From Panorpa germanica (taxonomy: Eukaryota; Arthropoda; Insecta; Mecoptera; Panorpidae): a DNA stretch of 64,000 nt. Location of the stretch: the NCBI GenBank assembly GCA_963678705.1, contig OY783207.1, positions 620,001 through 684,000 of the forward strand. Direction: 5' to 3'. Both the position numbers and the translations under genes were made by a program. Of this stretch, positions 13,101 to 28,100 are shown in pieces. Below the pieces are notes generated by a model. The model ran no database searches. It saw nothing but the letters and a program-made list of their open reading frames with translations, and had not been told where the DNA came from. Each line of letters starts with the position of its first letter. The first letter of the stretch is position 1.

Positions 13101-16100
13101 TTAAGAATAATAGGATAGAAATATACATCTGGAACATTATGATATAGGATTTCCAGTAGAACAAGAGCACTAATAAAAAATAATTTAACACTATTACGAT
13201 GCTGAGTTCTATCATCGATAACGTCATATTATGGTCTACACAATTCAACATTTTAATTCTTTAATAATTCTCTAGAATTTTCTATTTACGTTTCTTCCTT
13301 TCTCATACCGGAAATTGTATTTTTAATAAAATGATTTATAATTTTACTACCTTGAATTTTAATTAAACAATTTCCTATCTGAGATTATAACCAGGGGTGT
13401 ATTTATAAAGTACTTTAGAATATAAACCATTATTTCAGATTAAGAATTGATGAAATGTTCCTGTTAGGACTTGGACTCTCTTTATTACGGAGCTAATTTG
13501 TTGAGGCACAGACACTTTAAAATAAGTTTTGAATTGAACTAATTATTGACGGTTCATGTATTAAGTACATTAACAAGTTTAATTACAGTAACAACGTTAA
13601 TCACCACCTGGCTAATATAATAATAATAAAAAAAAATCACAAAGCTAATTTTATTTTATTTTGTGAGTGTATGCATGTTTGTGTGTGGTGTGTTTCTTTT
13701 TAGTTGAATTCTTGCATGAGACACGCAAGGGCACCAACACAAGAAACAGAAAATAAAACATTAAAAAATTAATGAATTTAACAAATTTACGACTTAATTT
13801 AACTGCAATTTAATAATTATAATACAAATTTTGTTATTTTTATGATATATATTTTAAGTTTATTGCGTCTGTCACGCCACCTATGTGTATGTAAAGAAAT
13901 CATGACGTGTCTTAAAGATCGTTGACGCAGATTGTTGAAGGAAAATTATATTGTAACGCAAAGTGTATGAAAACGTTCGCTAATTTATGATTGTTATTTT
14001 GTGATTAAGTTTTAGACGTAATTAGGTCATAGCTAATTAGTATTCGCGATATCAGCCCTTTCACGATTAGCTTTCAAACAGTACTTTGTACAAACAGCGC
14101 TTATATCTCATAAACTATAAACAACGAACTAATGATTTAAATATTGGTATGCACTTCTTTTCAGAGTTGCATGGGAAAAACAAAAAGCTATCGCGTATTT
14201 ATGTTGTATTAATTTTGCTCCTGAAATTATTTTCAATTTATTAAATTTATTATACTAAATATAAATTATTTATTTAATAAATACAATTGGAAAAAGAGTT
14301 TAAGGATAATAAAGTGTAAAAACAAAGTAATAGATAATAAATTTTTTTTTTTTTTTTTTTTTTTTATTTGTGTTAAGTGAAAGTGAGGTTATAATAATGA
14401 ATGACAGGTCTCATGAGAAAGACCTCTTTGAAGCAAAAAGGATAAGAACCAGCTATCCACATAGTTATTCAGGAGTGTGCTTGGTAATTCTAAAACCAAT
14501 TACTTATAACACAAACCCTGCCTTTATTGCTCAATATTTGCGGTCAAATTATAAGGACATTAACATTATTGCTGTCAGCCAAAGAAAAATTGAGGTGGAG
14601 ACCAATAGCCCATTTCTGGCTAATAAAATTATTGAAGACGCCATAGTTCTAGCTAAATACAATAGCATAATTCCGAAGAATTTGGTTGAAGTGCAGGGAC
14701 TAATCGATTTACACCCCGATAATCTGGATGACGTATTCCTACATGACGCAGTAGGCTTTAATAAAAATAGTAGACAGTTGGCACCAAAAATTACCGATTT
14801 TATTAGATTCAATAGAATTGAAGAAGGCAAAAAGACTCCTACTTGGAAGTGCCTAATATCCTTTAGCGGGGATAAGATCCCGGAATATATAGCCTTCCAG
14901 GGTATCCTTTACCCAGTTTCAGCATATATACAAAGAATTAGACAGTGTCGTCGGTGCTGGAAATTTGGCCACTCCACTAATTTCTGTAGAAGTGGTGAAT
15001 ATTGCCAATTTTGTGGTGGAGATCACAGCTCTTTAAGTTGCAAGAAAGAGAAATTATTTTGTCGCAACTGTAAAGAAGACCATAAAGCTGACGATAGATC
15101 CTGCAGCAAATATTTAGAATTGAAAAATAAAAACGAAGCTAAAGCTAAAACTACCTATATAGAAAAAAATAAAATTGATCGTGGGAAAGAGGTATTTACA
15201 TTAAACCTTTTTGAGTTTCCTTCTTTGGAAGAAAGTATAAATAAAAAGAAAATTACAGACTGTATTATAAGCGGTGAACCGGAAAGGAAAATCCGTAAAG
15301 TTTTGAAAATTTCAGAACCCCGCAGATCCCCCCGAGAAGTAAAGAAAAGGACGTGGAAACCTGACAATACACAAAAGGCAAAGGAAAACGAACGCTCTCA
15401 GCCAATTCCCGTAAATAAAACCGATAAAGTGAAAAAACAAGAGATAATTAAGAAATCAGAGTTCGTTAAGAAAACTGATTTAGACAAAAATATTATTGAG
15501 AATTCAGAAGAGATCAGAGATTCAGAGGAAATAAACCAAAATATTGATACTGACGAAGTAGTTTTAGAAGCAGAAACTATTACTAATAATTTGAACCAAA
15601 CCATTGTAAATAACCATACTATTCCACCCCCAGATAATCAAAATATTGAAATGTTCTAATACAAATATTAGTTAACAAACATAATAAATAATGTATAAAA
15701 ATACTTGTATAATGCAATGGAACTGCCGCAGTTTAAAATCCAAATTGATAAATCTAAAACAAATAGTTTTTGAAAATAATATTGAAGTAATCGCGCTCTC
15801 GGAAACCTGGCTTGATCCATCTTATAAAATCAAATGGAGAAATATGGAACTAGTAAGAGCAGATAGAAATAACAACGGTGGAGGCGTTGCTCTAGTAATA
15901 AACCACAACATTTTTATTGACAAAATTTTAATTCCTCTCTCAGGGGATATTGAAATTATAGGAGCAAAAATTAAATGGGGTAATGAGCATATTAATGTTG
16001 TATCTCTTTATGCCCCAGCAACAGCATCTATTACTACAGGAATATTGAATGCAATATTAAGATCTATTCCAGAACCAAGGCTAATTCTAGGTGACTGGAA

Positions 16101-19100
16101 TGCTAAAGCCATTGCTTGGGGAAACAACTATGACTGTCCAAGGGGTAAAATTATATGTCAGGTGATGGACAATAACAATATGATGTTCCTTAATGATGGT
16201 TCTCCTACTCGAATCAACATCCATTCAGGAACAGCGTCAGCAATTGATTTATCATGGGCAACCCCATCTCTTGGTAGCCAACTTTCATGGAACGTAATGG
16301 AGGATCAACTAGGTTCTGATCACGCCATTATACTTATGAATGGGGCACAAATTGGTCAATCATGCAGAGGCAAGGAAAGATTTAAATTAAACATTGTACC
16401 AAATACAATCGACTGGGACAATTTCTCTAACCAAATAGAAGCAGACTTATTGGCAAACCAAATTCAGTCCAATACTACGCTGGAAAAAAAATATAATTAC
16501 CTCATTGACTCAATTGAGTCTGCAGCTAAAAAGTGGGGAAAAAATATTGCAAACAATAAAATCTCAAAATATCCGCCAAATCCTTGGTGGGATGATGAAT
16601 GCAAAGAGGCTGTGCAAAACAGAAAAAGAGCCTACAGAAGATACCACCGAAATAGTTCTGAAACAAATAAAGTAGCTTTAAAAAAAGTAGAATCTGAAAC
16701 GACCAACTTACTAAAGTTCAAGAAAAGACAAGCTTGGAGAAACCTTGCCGAAGAGTTAAACCATAATTTAACTACTAAACAATTATGGGGAAAAATTAAT
16801 AGGATGAGAGGTTCAGGAAAATGCACGAAAACAAATTCACCTAACAGTGAGGACTTGTTACGTGAACTTTCACAAGTAATAGCACCGCCCTGGGTACCTG
16901 AGCAAGAAAGCGTACTATATGGAGTCACTCAAGACGACTCTAGTAAAATGATGATTAAAGAAGTAGAAATGTGGGAGCTACAATCTCACCTTATAATAAC
17001 GAAAACAACCACGCCCGGTCCAGATGGAATATCTTATGAAATGTTAGGCCATCTCCCATCAATCGCTAAAAAGTTATTATTAAACATATACAACACAATT
17101 TTGGAAGAAGAACTAATTCCTGAGTCCTGGAAAAATACTCAGATTGTTCCAATATTAAAAATAGATAAGCCAGTAAATCAACCAACCTCATATAGACCTA
17201 TAACTCTCATTAATTGCTGCAGAAAAGTCTTTGAGAAAATATTGAAAACGAGATTAGAATATTGGTTAGATTCTAAGTCGTTAATACCAAAGCAAATTTT
17301 AGGCTGTAGAAGAGGTAGAAGTACCAGGGATGGCATAGTTGCATTATCAGCTAGAATTGAAGCAGGAAAAAGCAAAGGCAATGTATCAATGGCCTGTTTT
17401 GTAGATATCAAAGCAGCTTTCGATAATGTAAACATCAATTTTTTATTAAGGCAATTATATGTAATAGGAGTACCGAGAGTAATAATTAATATACTAAAGA
17501 ATTTACTAAGTGGCAGGAAAACTCAACTATGGTTTAATGGATTACTATCGGACTGGAGACTATGTTCTAAAGGCATTCCACAAGGCTCAGCACTAAGTCC
17601 TCTTCTCTTTAATATGATGGTTAGGTCAATAAAACCGTATCTCAACCCAACAATATCATGGATATCATATGTGGATGACTTAGTTTTCTTATCACAAGAA
17701 AATACTATAGAGGAGACTGGAAAAAAAATGCAAAAGATTGTAAATAACTTAGAGAAATGGCTTAATGATGCTTGTTTAGAAGCATCAACAGAAAAATCTA
17801 AACTAATGATTTTTAACATGAGTTCAAAAATATCACAGCCACCTATAATAACTCTAGGTAAACAAAAATTGGAATACACAAATAATTATATATACTTAGG
17901 ATTTCCATTTTCCACAAATAAATCCGAAAAATCAATAATACTCAATATTAAAAAGAAAGCTGAACCTGCAATCAATATACTCAAAATGTTTGCTGGACAA
18001 AGATGGGGACTAAATACATCTTCGCTACTAAATTTATATAAATCATTAGTCCGCCCTCATTTGGAGTATGGTGCAGAGGTACTAATAATGTGTAAAAACA
18101 ATACAATAGAATCACTTGAAAAATTGCAATATAAAGCTTTAAGAATAGTATTAGGAGCTATATGTACAACTCATACCCTTTCATTACTAGCAGAGGCTTG
18201 TATGCCACCATTAAAAGAAAGATGGATAAAGAAAACGTCTTACTTTATGGCTAGCGCTTTAATGACAAATAACACATTAATAAGGGACGAACTTAACGAA
18301 TTATCAAGAACAGGTTCAAGAAGTCATGAGCTTAATGCAATTTGGATAAATGAAAAAAGGAAATGGACAGAAAGAGGAACCCCAGTAGAAATACCAATTT
18401 TCGAATTAGATTATTATTACTCAGGTAGAGGAACTCCTGCAAATATAACTATTGGCAAGGAGCTAAATATGAGTAACATATTACCTGAGCTAATAACTAT
18501 AGACTTACAACAAAAATTAGATCAACAATTCCCGAATTATACAAAATTATATACTGACGGCTCAAAAGAAGCAGATGGAGTGGGTGCAGCAGTAGTAGAT
18601 ATTAACAATAGCAGAATTTACAAGCTTCATAATCAAGCATCCATATATACAGCTGAGTTATGTGCTATAGATCTAGCTGTGGATCAAATCATTACTGATG
18701 ACAGAGACAGCACTTTAATATTATCCGACTCGTTATCAGTCATACAGTCCTTAAGCAGTAAGGGAATCAATACAAAATTAGACAACAAAATTTATTATGT
18801 CAAAGAAAAAATAAATAGGGAAATAGATAAGGGCCGAAATATTAAACTAATTTGGATACCGTCACATAAGGGAATTAAGGGAAATGAAAGAGCTGATCAA
18901 ATGGCCAAGGTAGCTACTTCCTGTGATAAATATATTTCATTTTTTATAAAATCAGACATGAAAGCAGAATTAGAAAAAAATGAAATGAAAAATTGGCAAG
19001 ACAAGTGGGATAATTCTGATAAAGGTAGAGAATTTTATACAATACAACCAACACTGAGACGTAAGCCATGGTTTGCCAAACTAAAATGGCCAAGAAGATT

Positions 19101-22100
19101 AATTACAATGACCTCAAGGCTAAGAATGAATCATACTGGAGCTCCGAAACATCTAGCAAGAAACAAAATCATTCCAAACTCTAAATGCGAATGTGGTGAA
19201 GAAGAGGCAGACCCTGACCACATTCTGTGGCAATGTAAAAATACATCAATGGCCAGAAATGGACTCCAAAGGGCGGTACTACAGACTTTGCAGACGCTTC
19301 CTGTTAACACCGCTTTTTTGATTGAGAAACCGAGATTTATAACTGCAGTAGCCATGAATCGATCATTCTTGTTATCTGGGTATAATATATAAGAAAAGAC
19401 AGAATAGTATTAGGGGCGATAAAAGGCTACGTGCCTACGAAGCCCAAAAATCTATAATTAAAAAAAAAAAAGAGTTGCATGGCATAAGTGAATGTGTTGT
19501 AGTCATAGATATTTAAGTAATTATATTAAAATATTTAAGTAATTATATTAAAGCAATTTAATTAATAACTAAGGTTTACGCCCGTCGCAAAGCGACGTCT
19601 TTTTGGCGTGTACCATTTGAATCCAATAAAATAATTCGTAATTATATTTCATATTTAACTCTATTTTTAAATTGAAATAATAAATAAACTCGCACACATA
19701 AATTGATTAAAAAAATATATTTCTTTTATCAAAATAAAAAATATTTTCAATTTATGCGTTATTTGACCAACTTTTTTTCAAAATTTGGGATTTTTTTTTT
19801 CGATTCGTAAATCACGTACTAAAGTTAGCCCATATATCAAATTTCAACTTTCTAGTCCAATTTTTACTCTCGGCAAAAACCGCCCCCCTGCTCCCAAATA
19901 AAATTTTTGAATTTTGAATTTTTTTTTTTTAATAACATGTTGACATTTTTTGACAAGAGTTTTCTCCAAAGTTTCTTACCGGGCCCTTTAATTTTCTCAA
20001 TGTCCCCATTTCCAATTTTTCATTTTCTAAATTTCAGAAAATGTTAGAATTGAACACCGTAATACACATACCAAATTTCAACTTTCTACCTTTTACGAAT
20101 TAAAAGTTATAGAGCAAAAAGTAAAAAAAATTTTTTTAGTTTTTCCAAAATTACGGGTTTCCACGGGCCAAAGGTCTTAGAATTTATTTCTCTACGAAAT
20201 AGCAAACTTTCAAAAACATTGACGGAGCCGTTTTCATTCTACCATACGAATTTCAGCAACAAACAAACATATAAATATACACTTGGAACATTATAATATA
20301 CGAGAAATTTTAGCTACACCTGTTTAATAAAACATAACACTAATGATAATGAATGTTTTGATTATTACCTGGTCTCCCATGTCGTAGTTTCCGTTATTGT
20401 AATGAGGAATAGTGAGTGACAAGTCCAAATTTTCAGAGCGCTGCAACAAAGAAAGACAATCAATTAGAAATATTAATACAATTGAAGGCAAGATCATTGA
20501 CGTAATGTACAAAATAATGAGTTCATTAATTAAGTTTTCTTGTTTCACAAGTAATTTATTTCTCGTAATTAGACTACAAGATAAAAGTACCTCGATTTAT
20601 TTATTTATTGGGGTGCAGGACGTATTTTCGTAATTTCCGGGTCGGGACGTATATTTATCTTAATCATTTAAATTTGTATAAATATAAATGATTCCAATTT
20701 ATTTTTATTAAAATTTAGACACGCGTATATTTTTTAATATAAAATATCCCTCTGTTGGAACAATCTGGATAACCTAAAGGGCTGCTCTCTGCAGTCAACG
20801 GGGTTGGAGTTTGCATAGTTTCTATAAAGAGGGTCGTGAATTATTGAGGATTTGTTGAATCTCATTTCCCCCATCACTTATCCTATATACTTGTATATAG
20901 AAAACTTTTTATGCGTATAATAATGTTTGCAAATAATTTATTTTGACATTCAAAATGTCTGAACTTATACTCTTACCCTTTAAAGTTCAAGCATACACAC
21001 AAACAACGTTTTAATAAATTATTTAATAGTTTAAGGGAGTACACCACCTGAAGAAGCAAAAATACTCAACTATTATAATTTGTTTGGAGCAGGACAACGT
21101 CTCGTGCAACTCGGTTCAAGTTCAAGTAATGGGCTTGTGTCCTATGTCTTAATTTTTATAAAAGTGTACTATATATTGATAAAGTGGGTTACTAGAACCT
21201 CTAGTGTTCAATTATTTTTTTAATAACTCCTTATATGTTAGGAGATATTAACAATTAAAAAAGTCATTTTGTCTCTTTAATTATTAAAGGGATTCAATGT
21301 TGTACACATTCCAAGTGCATGTGACATCACAATCCTTGTGTAAGGTTACCAACCTTACAGCTCATAAATCTCTGCTATATGTATTTATATAACAAAATAT
21401 CAAATATTATTTACAGCTATTTCAAGGAACAATGAAATTTCAATATTATGTCTGCCTTAGCAGGGTTAAATAAAATAAAAACTTATTATTCTTTGATTTG
21501 ACTACCAACAGCTACAAAACATTACCACAGCACTGACCTACTCAACAAATAACTGACGTTAAAATGCATTTCACGTCATACAAATATGGCCGACCATTTC
21601 TAGCGCTAAAATTACAATTCAAACTTTTAATTGCTATATCTCCGTCAACATTTAGATATATAATAAAATAGACACGCCAATACACATTTATTAACATCAA
21701 TTTCAATCAACAATTGGAAAATTGACCACTAAAAAATGAGGACACAAGCCCATTAATCAACCTGAAGATTTTTCATTTATATTTAATTTGTTTTCCAAAC
21801 ACTTTGTTAAACTTTGACCCATCCTAGTGTGAAGTTAGAATTTTATTCTATGTATGGTATACCCCGCACTCCGCACCCCTCCCTATACATATTATAAAGA
21901 GTGCGGTTCAAGGTCCAATGCAAGTACTTAGTACGAATAAAATTCAATGAAGATAATCCGTCGGATTTAGCAAGCAAATAATAACTCGATTATAAAAAGA
22001 GAATTGACAAAGGACTTTTATAACACAATATAACCTCAAAAAAATATATTTTATATTGTATTTATACAATATATACACTTAATAAGGTTTAAAGCTTATC

Positions 22101-25100
22101 TTTTAATTAATAAATTCATTTAATTAACTTTCCCCAATGGTTTAATTGTAACATTGTTTAAAATTGAATAACTATTTTAACATTATATAGGGTTTGTTAT
22201 ATCGTAGACAGTATTTGAAGTGTTAGGGGGGTAGAGAGGAGGTGGTTGTCGGTGGCTGAGGGTTGATAATCGTTGTCGATGAGTTTTACTAAAATAGAAG
22301 CAGACAGGGAGTGCACTAGTAATGATCGTGTTCATTGAACATAATTTTATATTTTATGCAGTGTATCCACAAAGATAAATACCGTTTTTAAGGTCCCAGT
22401 TGACCACTTTTGTAGAAGTACAGTCTCACTATTTTCACACACATGTACAACTGCGCTGTCACGATCATGTACGAGGTCTGTTCAAAAAATAAGGTGAGGC
22501 ACAAATTTCGCGGGCTACGTACATTCGATTATCGATTTTTTTTTGTTATGTTGGTACACTCGTCTCGAACATATGTTCGCAGTTTTGGCTATACATTTAG
22601 TTTGTTTGTGAGAGGCATAAAAGTTAGAACTGTTTTGCGTGTTCGGCGATTTTCTCCTGTCGAAAAAACATAGATCAAAGAGTTTGCATTATTTTGTGTG
22701 AAAAATAGAATCAAGTGCTCCAAAACACTTGAAATGTTGAAAGTGGCATACGGTGAGTCTACTTTAAGCCAAAAAAATGTTTACAAGTGGTACAAGCTTT
22801 TCACAGAAGGTCGAGAAGATGTGAATGACGACGCTCGCCCTGGACGCCCCAGCACATTCAACAACCGATGAAAATGTTGAGGAAGTGAAGAAAATTGTTA
22901 TGGAGAATCGTCGAATCACTATTAGAGAAGTTGCTGAGGATGTCGGCATATCGGTTGGCTCATGCCATGCAATTTTTCGGAAATTTTGGGCATGAAGCGT
23001 GTGGCAGCGAAGTTTGTTAATGCACCTGTCTCGCACTCGTCATTGCTTGTTCGTAATTTTTTGGCCAAAAACAACACCGTAATCATGCCTCAGCCACCGT
23101 ATTCACCATATTTGGCCCCCTGCGATTTTTTCCTGTTCCCAAGATTGAAGAGACCCATGAAAGGACGGCGTTTTGAGACGATTAAGGAGATACAAACCAA
23201 ATCGCTGAGAGAGCTCAAGAGCATACCAAAAAGTGCATATCAGAACTGCTTCGAGGATTGGAAAAAACGCTGGCACAATTGTATTATATCTAAGGGGGAC
23301 TACTTTGAATGGGACAAAATAGAAATTGATGAATAAATAAATATTTTTTGAGAAAAATGAAAATTCTCCTTATTTTTTAAACAGACAGTGTATATGACGA
23401 ACAGATATGTGTTACTGCAAATCTTGTTTGCGTTCAGTAGTAGTGCTACAAAATTTTGATTTCGTTTTTTATAAAAACGATGTGGTCTTAGTAAGGTAAG
23501 GTAAAATAAGGTAAGGTACGTATCTAGATACATTTGTTACATACGTTTGTTATTAACCTACTCGCCTCTCCCTTCTTACTATTCGTATTCTTACACTAAC
23601 AATTGTATTCTTGTGTTTTCAAAAATTTCTCTGGAGCCGTTTCCATTTTAGCATACGAATTTCAGCCACATATAAGAATATAAACATACACCTGGCATAG
23701 TATAATATATGATATTACAACGTATTATAGTGCATAGATTATAAATTTCAGTTGATACAATCAAATAATAAACTAGTCTAACAACATTCTAATGCAATTC
23801 CATTGCATCGTACCGTTGTTAGACATTTAAGCAAGATGGAAACAACTTTCATGAGAAATACAGTTCACGGAGGAAGTATGTATCATCCCAAGGGAAATTC
23901 ATTTTAAAACGTGGTTAGTTTATTTGATTTAGCTGAGTGTACATCGAAAACGAAACTACTGCCATTATATAGTCTTATTGTATGTTATTTTGAAACAATT
24001 TTAAAATTCAAACTATAAATAATGTCGTCGTATGATATTCTAATAAGCATTTACTCCCGTCGCTAAAAGAAATGTATGTTCCTTTAACCCAGCTGTTCAC
24101 ACACTGACAAACGTTGCATTGCGTTGTGAATTTTGTTTTTGCACATTGTTTAACACCTGTGTATAATTTTTGAGCAGCCGCGTCCACAAAATCAACGTCC
24201 ACGGTCAGTTTTCTCATGAACTTAGGGTTGTACGTGACTTAATATTGATTAAGGTTATTTTCAATGGTACTTAAGGTTCCAAAAACATTCTGCACGCTTG
24301 TTAGTTCAATCGCAGAATATAAACGCATGATTAGTAAACAAATTATGTAATTAGTATCGGATTTATAAACTAAATGACCATAATATTAGTTAATAATTGA
24401 ATTTCTTAAACAAGAATACTTGTGGAAACCTACGGAATATTTTAAATATATAAACCGTCCAGTTCTGTAGTGACACGTCAAATTTCAACTTGCAAACAAA
24501 TCAAATATTTTATTAAATTAAAATGTATATGTAGTTGCTAATTATTTTGTTAAATTGATCTGGAAACTATCTTTATCTCCTTTTTTCAACAGCTAATTAT
24601 TAGGCAGTCTAGAATGTCTCAAGCTCGTCTTTAACTGTAACACATCCACCGACATAACCCTAACGATAATTTAATATTCAGTATACTTTATAAATATTTT
24701 TTAGAATAATTTTGCTGTCTCTTTCTTTTATATATAAAAATCCGAAATAAAACTAGGCACTGCTCTAACACATTACAATAATTTTTCGTTAAAATGACAC
24801 ATTGCAAAATAATTAATAGAACTTGATGGTGCACGTGTTCAAACATAAACAAAACACTGATGCGTTGCCATAGTTACATAAATTATTTACTTTATAAATA
24901 CTTTTGTAATAATATTGTTGTCCCTTTTTCTTACATAACCCATTTTTAAAATAAAACTATGCACTGCTCTAACACATTACAATAATTTTTCTCTAAAAAT
25001 AAAACATTGCGAAATAATTAATAGAATTTGAGTTTGTTTATAGATACGCAGGTGTTCTAACATAAACAAACCACCAATGCGTTCTTGTCATATTTACAAA

Positions 25101-28100
25101 ATTAAAATAAAATTAATGTTTAAATAAATTTACAATGTTGCACGATCAAAATATTTAAAGACAAATAAATGCAAAAAATTTAATTAATAATGAAATGAGA
25201 GATGGCAATTCATATAAGGGAAGAGAGGAGGAAATTATCATAGTGTATTTAATTTTTCTTTAATAAACTCGTAAGGATAACAGATAAACCATAAGACTCA
25301 AAACGTGTTCAATCGTCTTGTTTACGTATTACTTCCACTTCCAGTAGATTCTTTGCTCTAGACAAAGTGCAATCGTGCAGAAGTTATACATAACACAGAT
25401 ATAAATAAAAATGTCAAAAGAAATCTTTCTATAAAATATTATTGTAGATTGTTACAGACCTGTTGGATTGGAGATTGATTCAGCTTCTTTTAGTTAAAGT
25501 CAAGGACATTGCCACGCATGTGACTGAGATATATTTAAAATAATTGCACGGTTTGGTCTAGCGATGGATGCACATTGCTCATGCGTTATTTGTGTTTGAG
25601 TTCAGTCTGGTCTATTATAGGGATTACTGGTAATTGTTTATCCAAGATAATAAGTATCTGTATGGTATGCTCAGATACTGTAGGGACAAAATCACTATGT
25701 AACTATCAAACACAGAGGCGCATTTAAATATTTAGCAGTTTATATAATATAATATCTTGTTACGAAAAATAAATAAAAACTTTTGAGGTACAGGACGTAC
25801 CGTCAATACTAAAAGTTTATCTCTCGGTAATACGAAATGCAAAATACGAAGTACATGAGGGACGAGCAAATATTGGGATTGTATCTTTGAAAATGAATTT
25901 TTTATGCATATAATAGTTAAATAAATAAAAAATTTCCTATAATGAATATCAAATTTAAATTAAATATTTTGAAAAAAGAATAATAAATTTGGCAACGCTG
26001 TAAATGTACGTGTGTTGACGCATGCGTGATATTGTTATATTACGCATTGTTATATTTTGTATAATATTTATTCCGATTTTGAATTTCCCGCTCAAATTGG
26101 CATTTGCAACGTTGCCAGCTTATAACCTACATTTACTGTTTCTTACTGGTTTTATTTAAATATTTTCGTATAGGTATTATTTTGATAATTTTCTTTTTGC
26201 AATAGTTACAGAAAAGATTCTTTTATATACACTTAGTTTTTGAAAGCCGTGTCACCATTTTTTAATAGCTAAAAGTTATATTATGTGGTGAAATTGAGCT
26301 AAAAATTATGATTTGTATGGAAAATGACTATTTTTAATCATGTATAAAAAGAAAACTATGAGCCCTAGGTCTCTAAAATTTTGAGACAGCATGTATTTTA
26401 ACTATTTGTATCGACCCTCCAAATTTCACAATGTTTTCATCATTTACGTTAACGTCCTATACCTCCTTAATTTAAATGGTTTTCTACATACCAAAGTTTA
26501 TTTTAAGAGTCAAACTCAGACTAGACACAGAATGTAACGAATATAAATAAATGGGTTAAACTTAGTTCTAAAATAATTTAAAATAAAGACTACAAATTAT
26601 TACCATTATAAAAACGTTCGTGTCTAAAATTGAAACGCAACAAAACTGATATCGAATTTATTTTATTATAAAAGTTCGTGTCAAGAAATAATTTAAATAA
26701 TAAATATCAAATATAATCTGACGTATAATTAAAAGTAAATTACTAAATCGATTTTACTGAGTGACCTTTAAGCTTTTTGTTCGTTAATTATGATGCGAAG
26801 GTGGAAAATATCGATTCGATATAACAGGTGTTCGTTGGTCATCATCGAAATATCGAAATATTATCGTTTCTTCTCAGCACTATTTGAAATTGAACCGTAT
26901 TGTTTCTGTCTTAAGCCTAAAGTTAAGTTGTAATTAATGTAATTCTGGATGATTTAAATACTCACATTATTTTTATGTCTATAATATAGTCATACGGCAA
27001 ATGGCAGTACGGCAGAATGGCAAAAAGAACTGCAATTCGCTGCGTTGTATGTGTTTACACGTTGCAGTTACTCTGAGCAGAGAAAACAACAATTCTCCTC
27101 CCATCAATTAAGTTAATTTCAAACTGTTTCTTTTAAGAGTTGTTATTTAAATTCCTTTCTCTATTGTAAATGTACAGTTTGAAGAAACAACCGATCCCAA
27201 TTCCTAATCATAAACTCATTTTTACATATAAATTCAAAGTTAAAACTAAACTTAAACTATTCTAGACTATTACTACTTCGAATAGTACTTTCTGTTTCTT
27301 CTTTTCTTGATCCTCTCTCTTCATGTCCCCTACTCCTCCCTTATTCACACCGTTTTCTGCTTCTCCTTCCTTATTGCCTGTATCTTCATATATCACCTCT
27401 TGCCTTCCTTGTCTTCTCTCGACAAACCCTCTATTATCTTTTCACTATCCTTCCTGCCTTCTCTCTTCGTTTTCACTTCTCCACTTATGTCTATTACAGG
27501 CATAAACGCTCTACTATTTCCTCTTGATTCTCTTACTTTACTATTTCTTCTTGACTCTCTTCCTTTACTATGTTATTATTGTCTCCGTCATCCACCTCTT
27601 GTCCTTATCTCCTTTCCGCAAATCCTCTATTTTTCTGGACTGAAGTTTAACTGTTTCCTCGCTACTTCTTTCTTTCTCCTGCTTCCCTTCACTGCCAGTT
27701 TAGTTTTAACTTTGAATTTATATGAAATGCATTAAGAAATATAATAATGTAGATTGAAAAGCCGAAAGGCACACACAATTAATATAATAAATAATAAAAA
27801 TAACTCAGTTTTAGCGGATCTTTCGGAAAAAATACTTGATAAGTTTCCTGATGCAGAGGCGCAGGGGACGGAAGGGAGGGAGCGAAATTAAACTATAAGG
27901 ATACTCTATAACCATAGTAAATATAAAGTCACGACTTATGGTACACAAATTGCTCTAAAGTATTTTTAATAACAAACACTTTCCAATATAATTTAGTTTC
28001 TTTAATAAAAACGTAATAAATATACTGTATACTTTTAATAATGTACGTCAGTTTAAGAAACTTGTTCGTCCACTAAAATTATAGTTCTTTCTCTTACTAT

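Larger units (their letters stand above)
14175..19470 (+). mobile_element. full-length I-clade non-LTR retrotransposon
   Basis: A 5.3-kb element with a 5' UTR of about 220 bp, two open reading frames, a short 3' UTR and a terminal A run. It is flanked by a perfect 12-bp target-site duplication AGAGTTGCATGG (14163-14174 and 19471-19482). ORF1 has three zinc knuckles. ORF2 carries an APE endonuclease, a reverse transcriptase and an RNase H, then a Cys/His motif; this combination points to the I clade rather than Jockey, which lacks RNase H. Neither ORF is broken, so the copy looks young and possibly active. It lies antisense to TOX. A run of about 25 T sits in the 5' UTR at 14342-14365. Confidence 0.93.

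Noticed and set aside
14370-14396. ORF1 start at 14370
   Set aside because: The codon there is GTG; the first ATG in the frame is at 14397.
23100-23140. Loss of the third catalytic aspartate of mariner at YSPY
   Set aside because: The catalytic residue is the aspartate in LAPCD, which is present; the altered residue is a conserved but different position.
27307-27735. Plus-strand 142-codon hydrophobic frame
   Set aside because: Same LINE body in inverted orientation, so again an antisense shadow.
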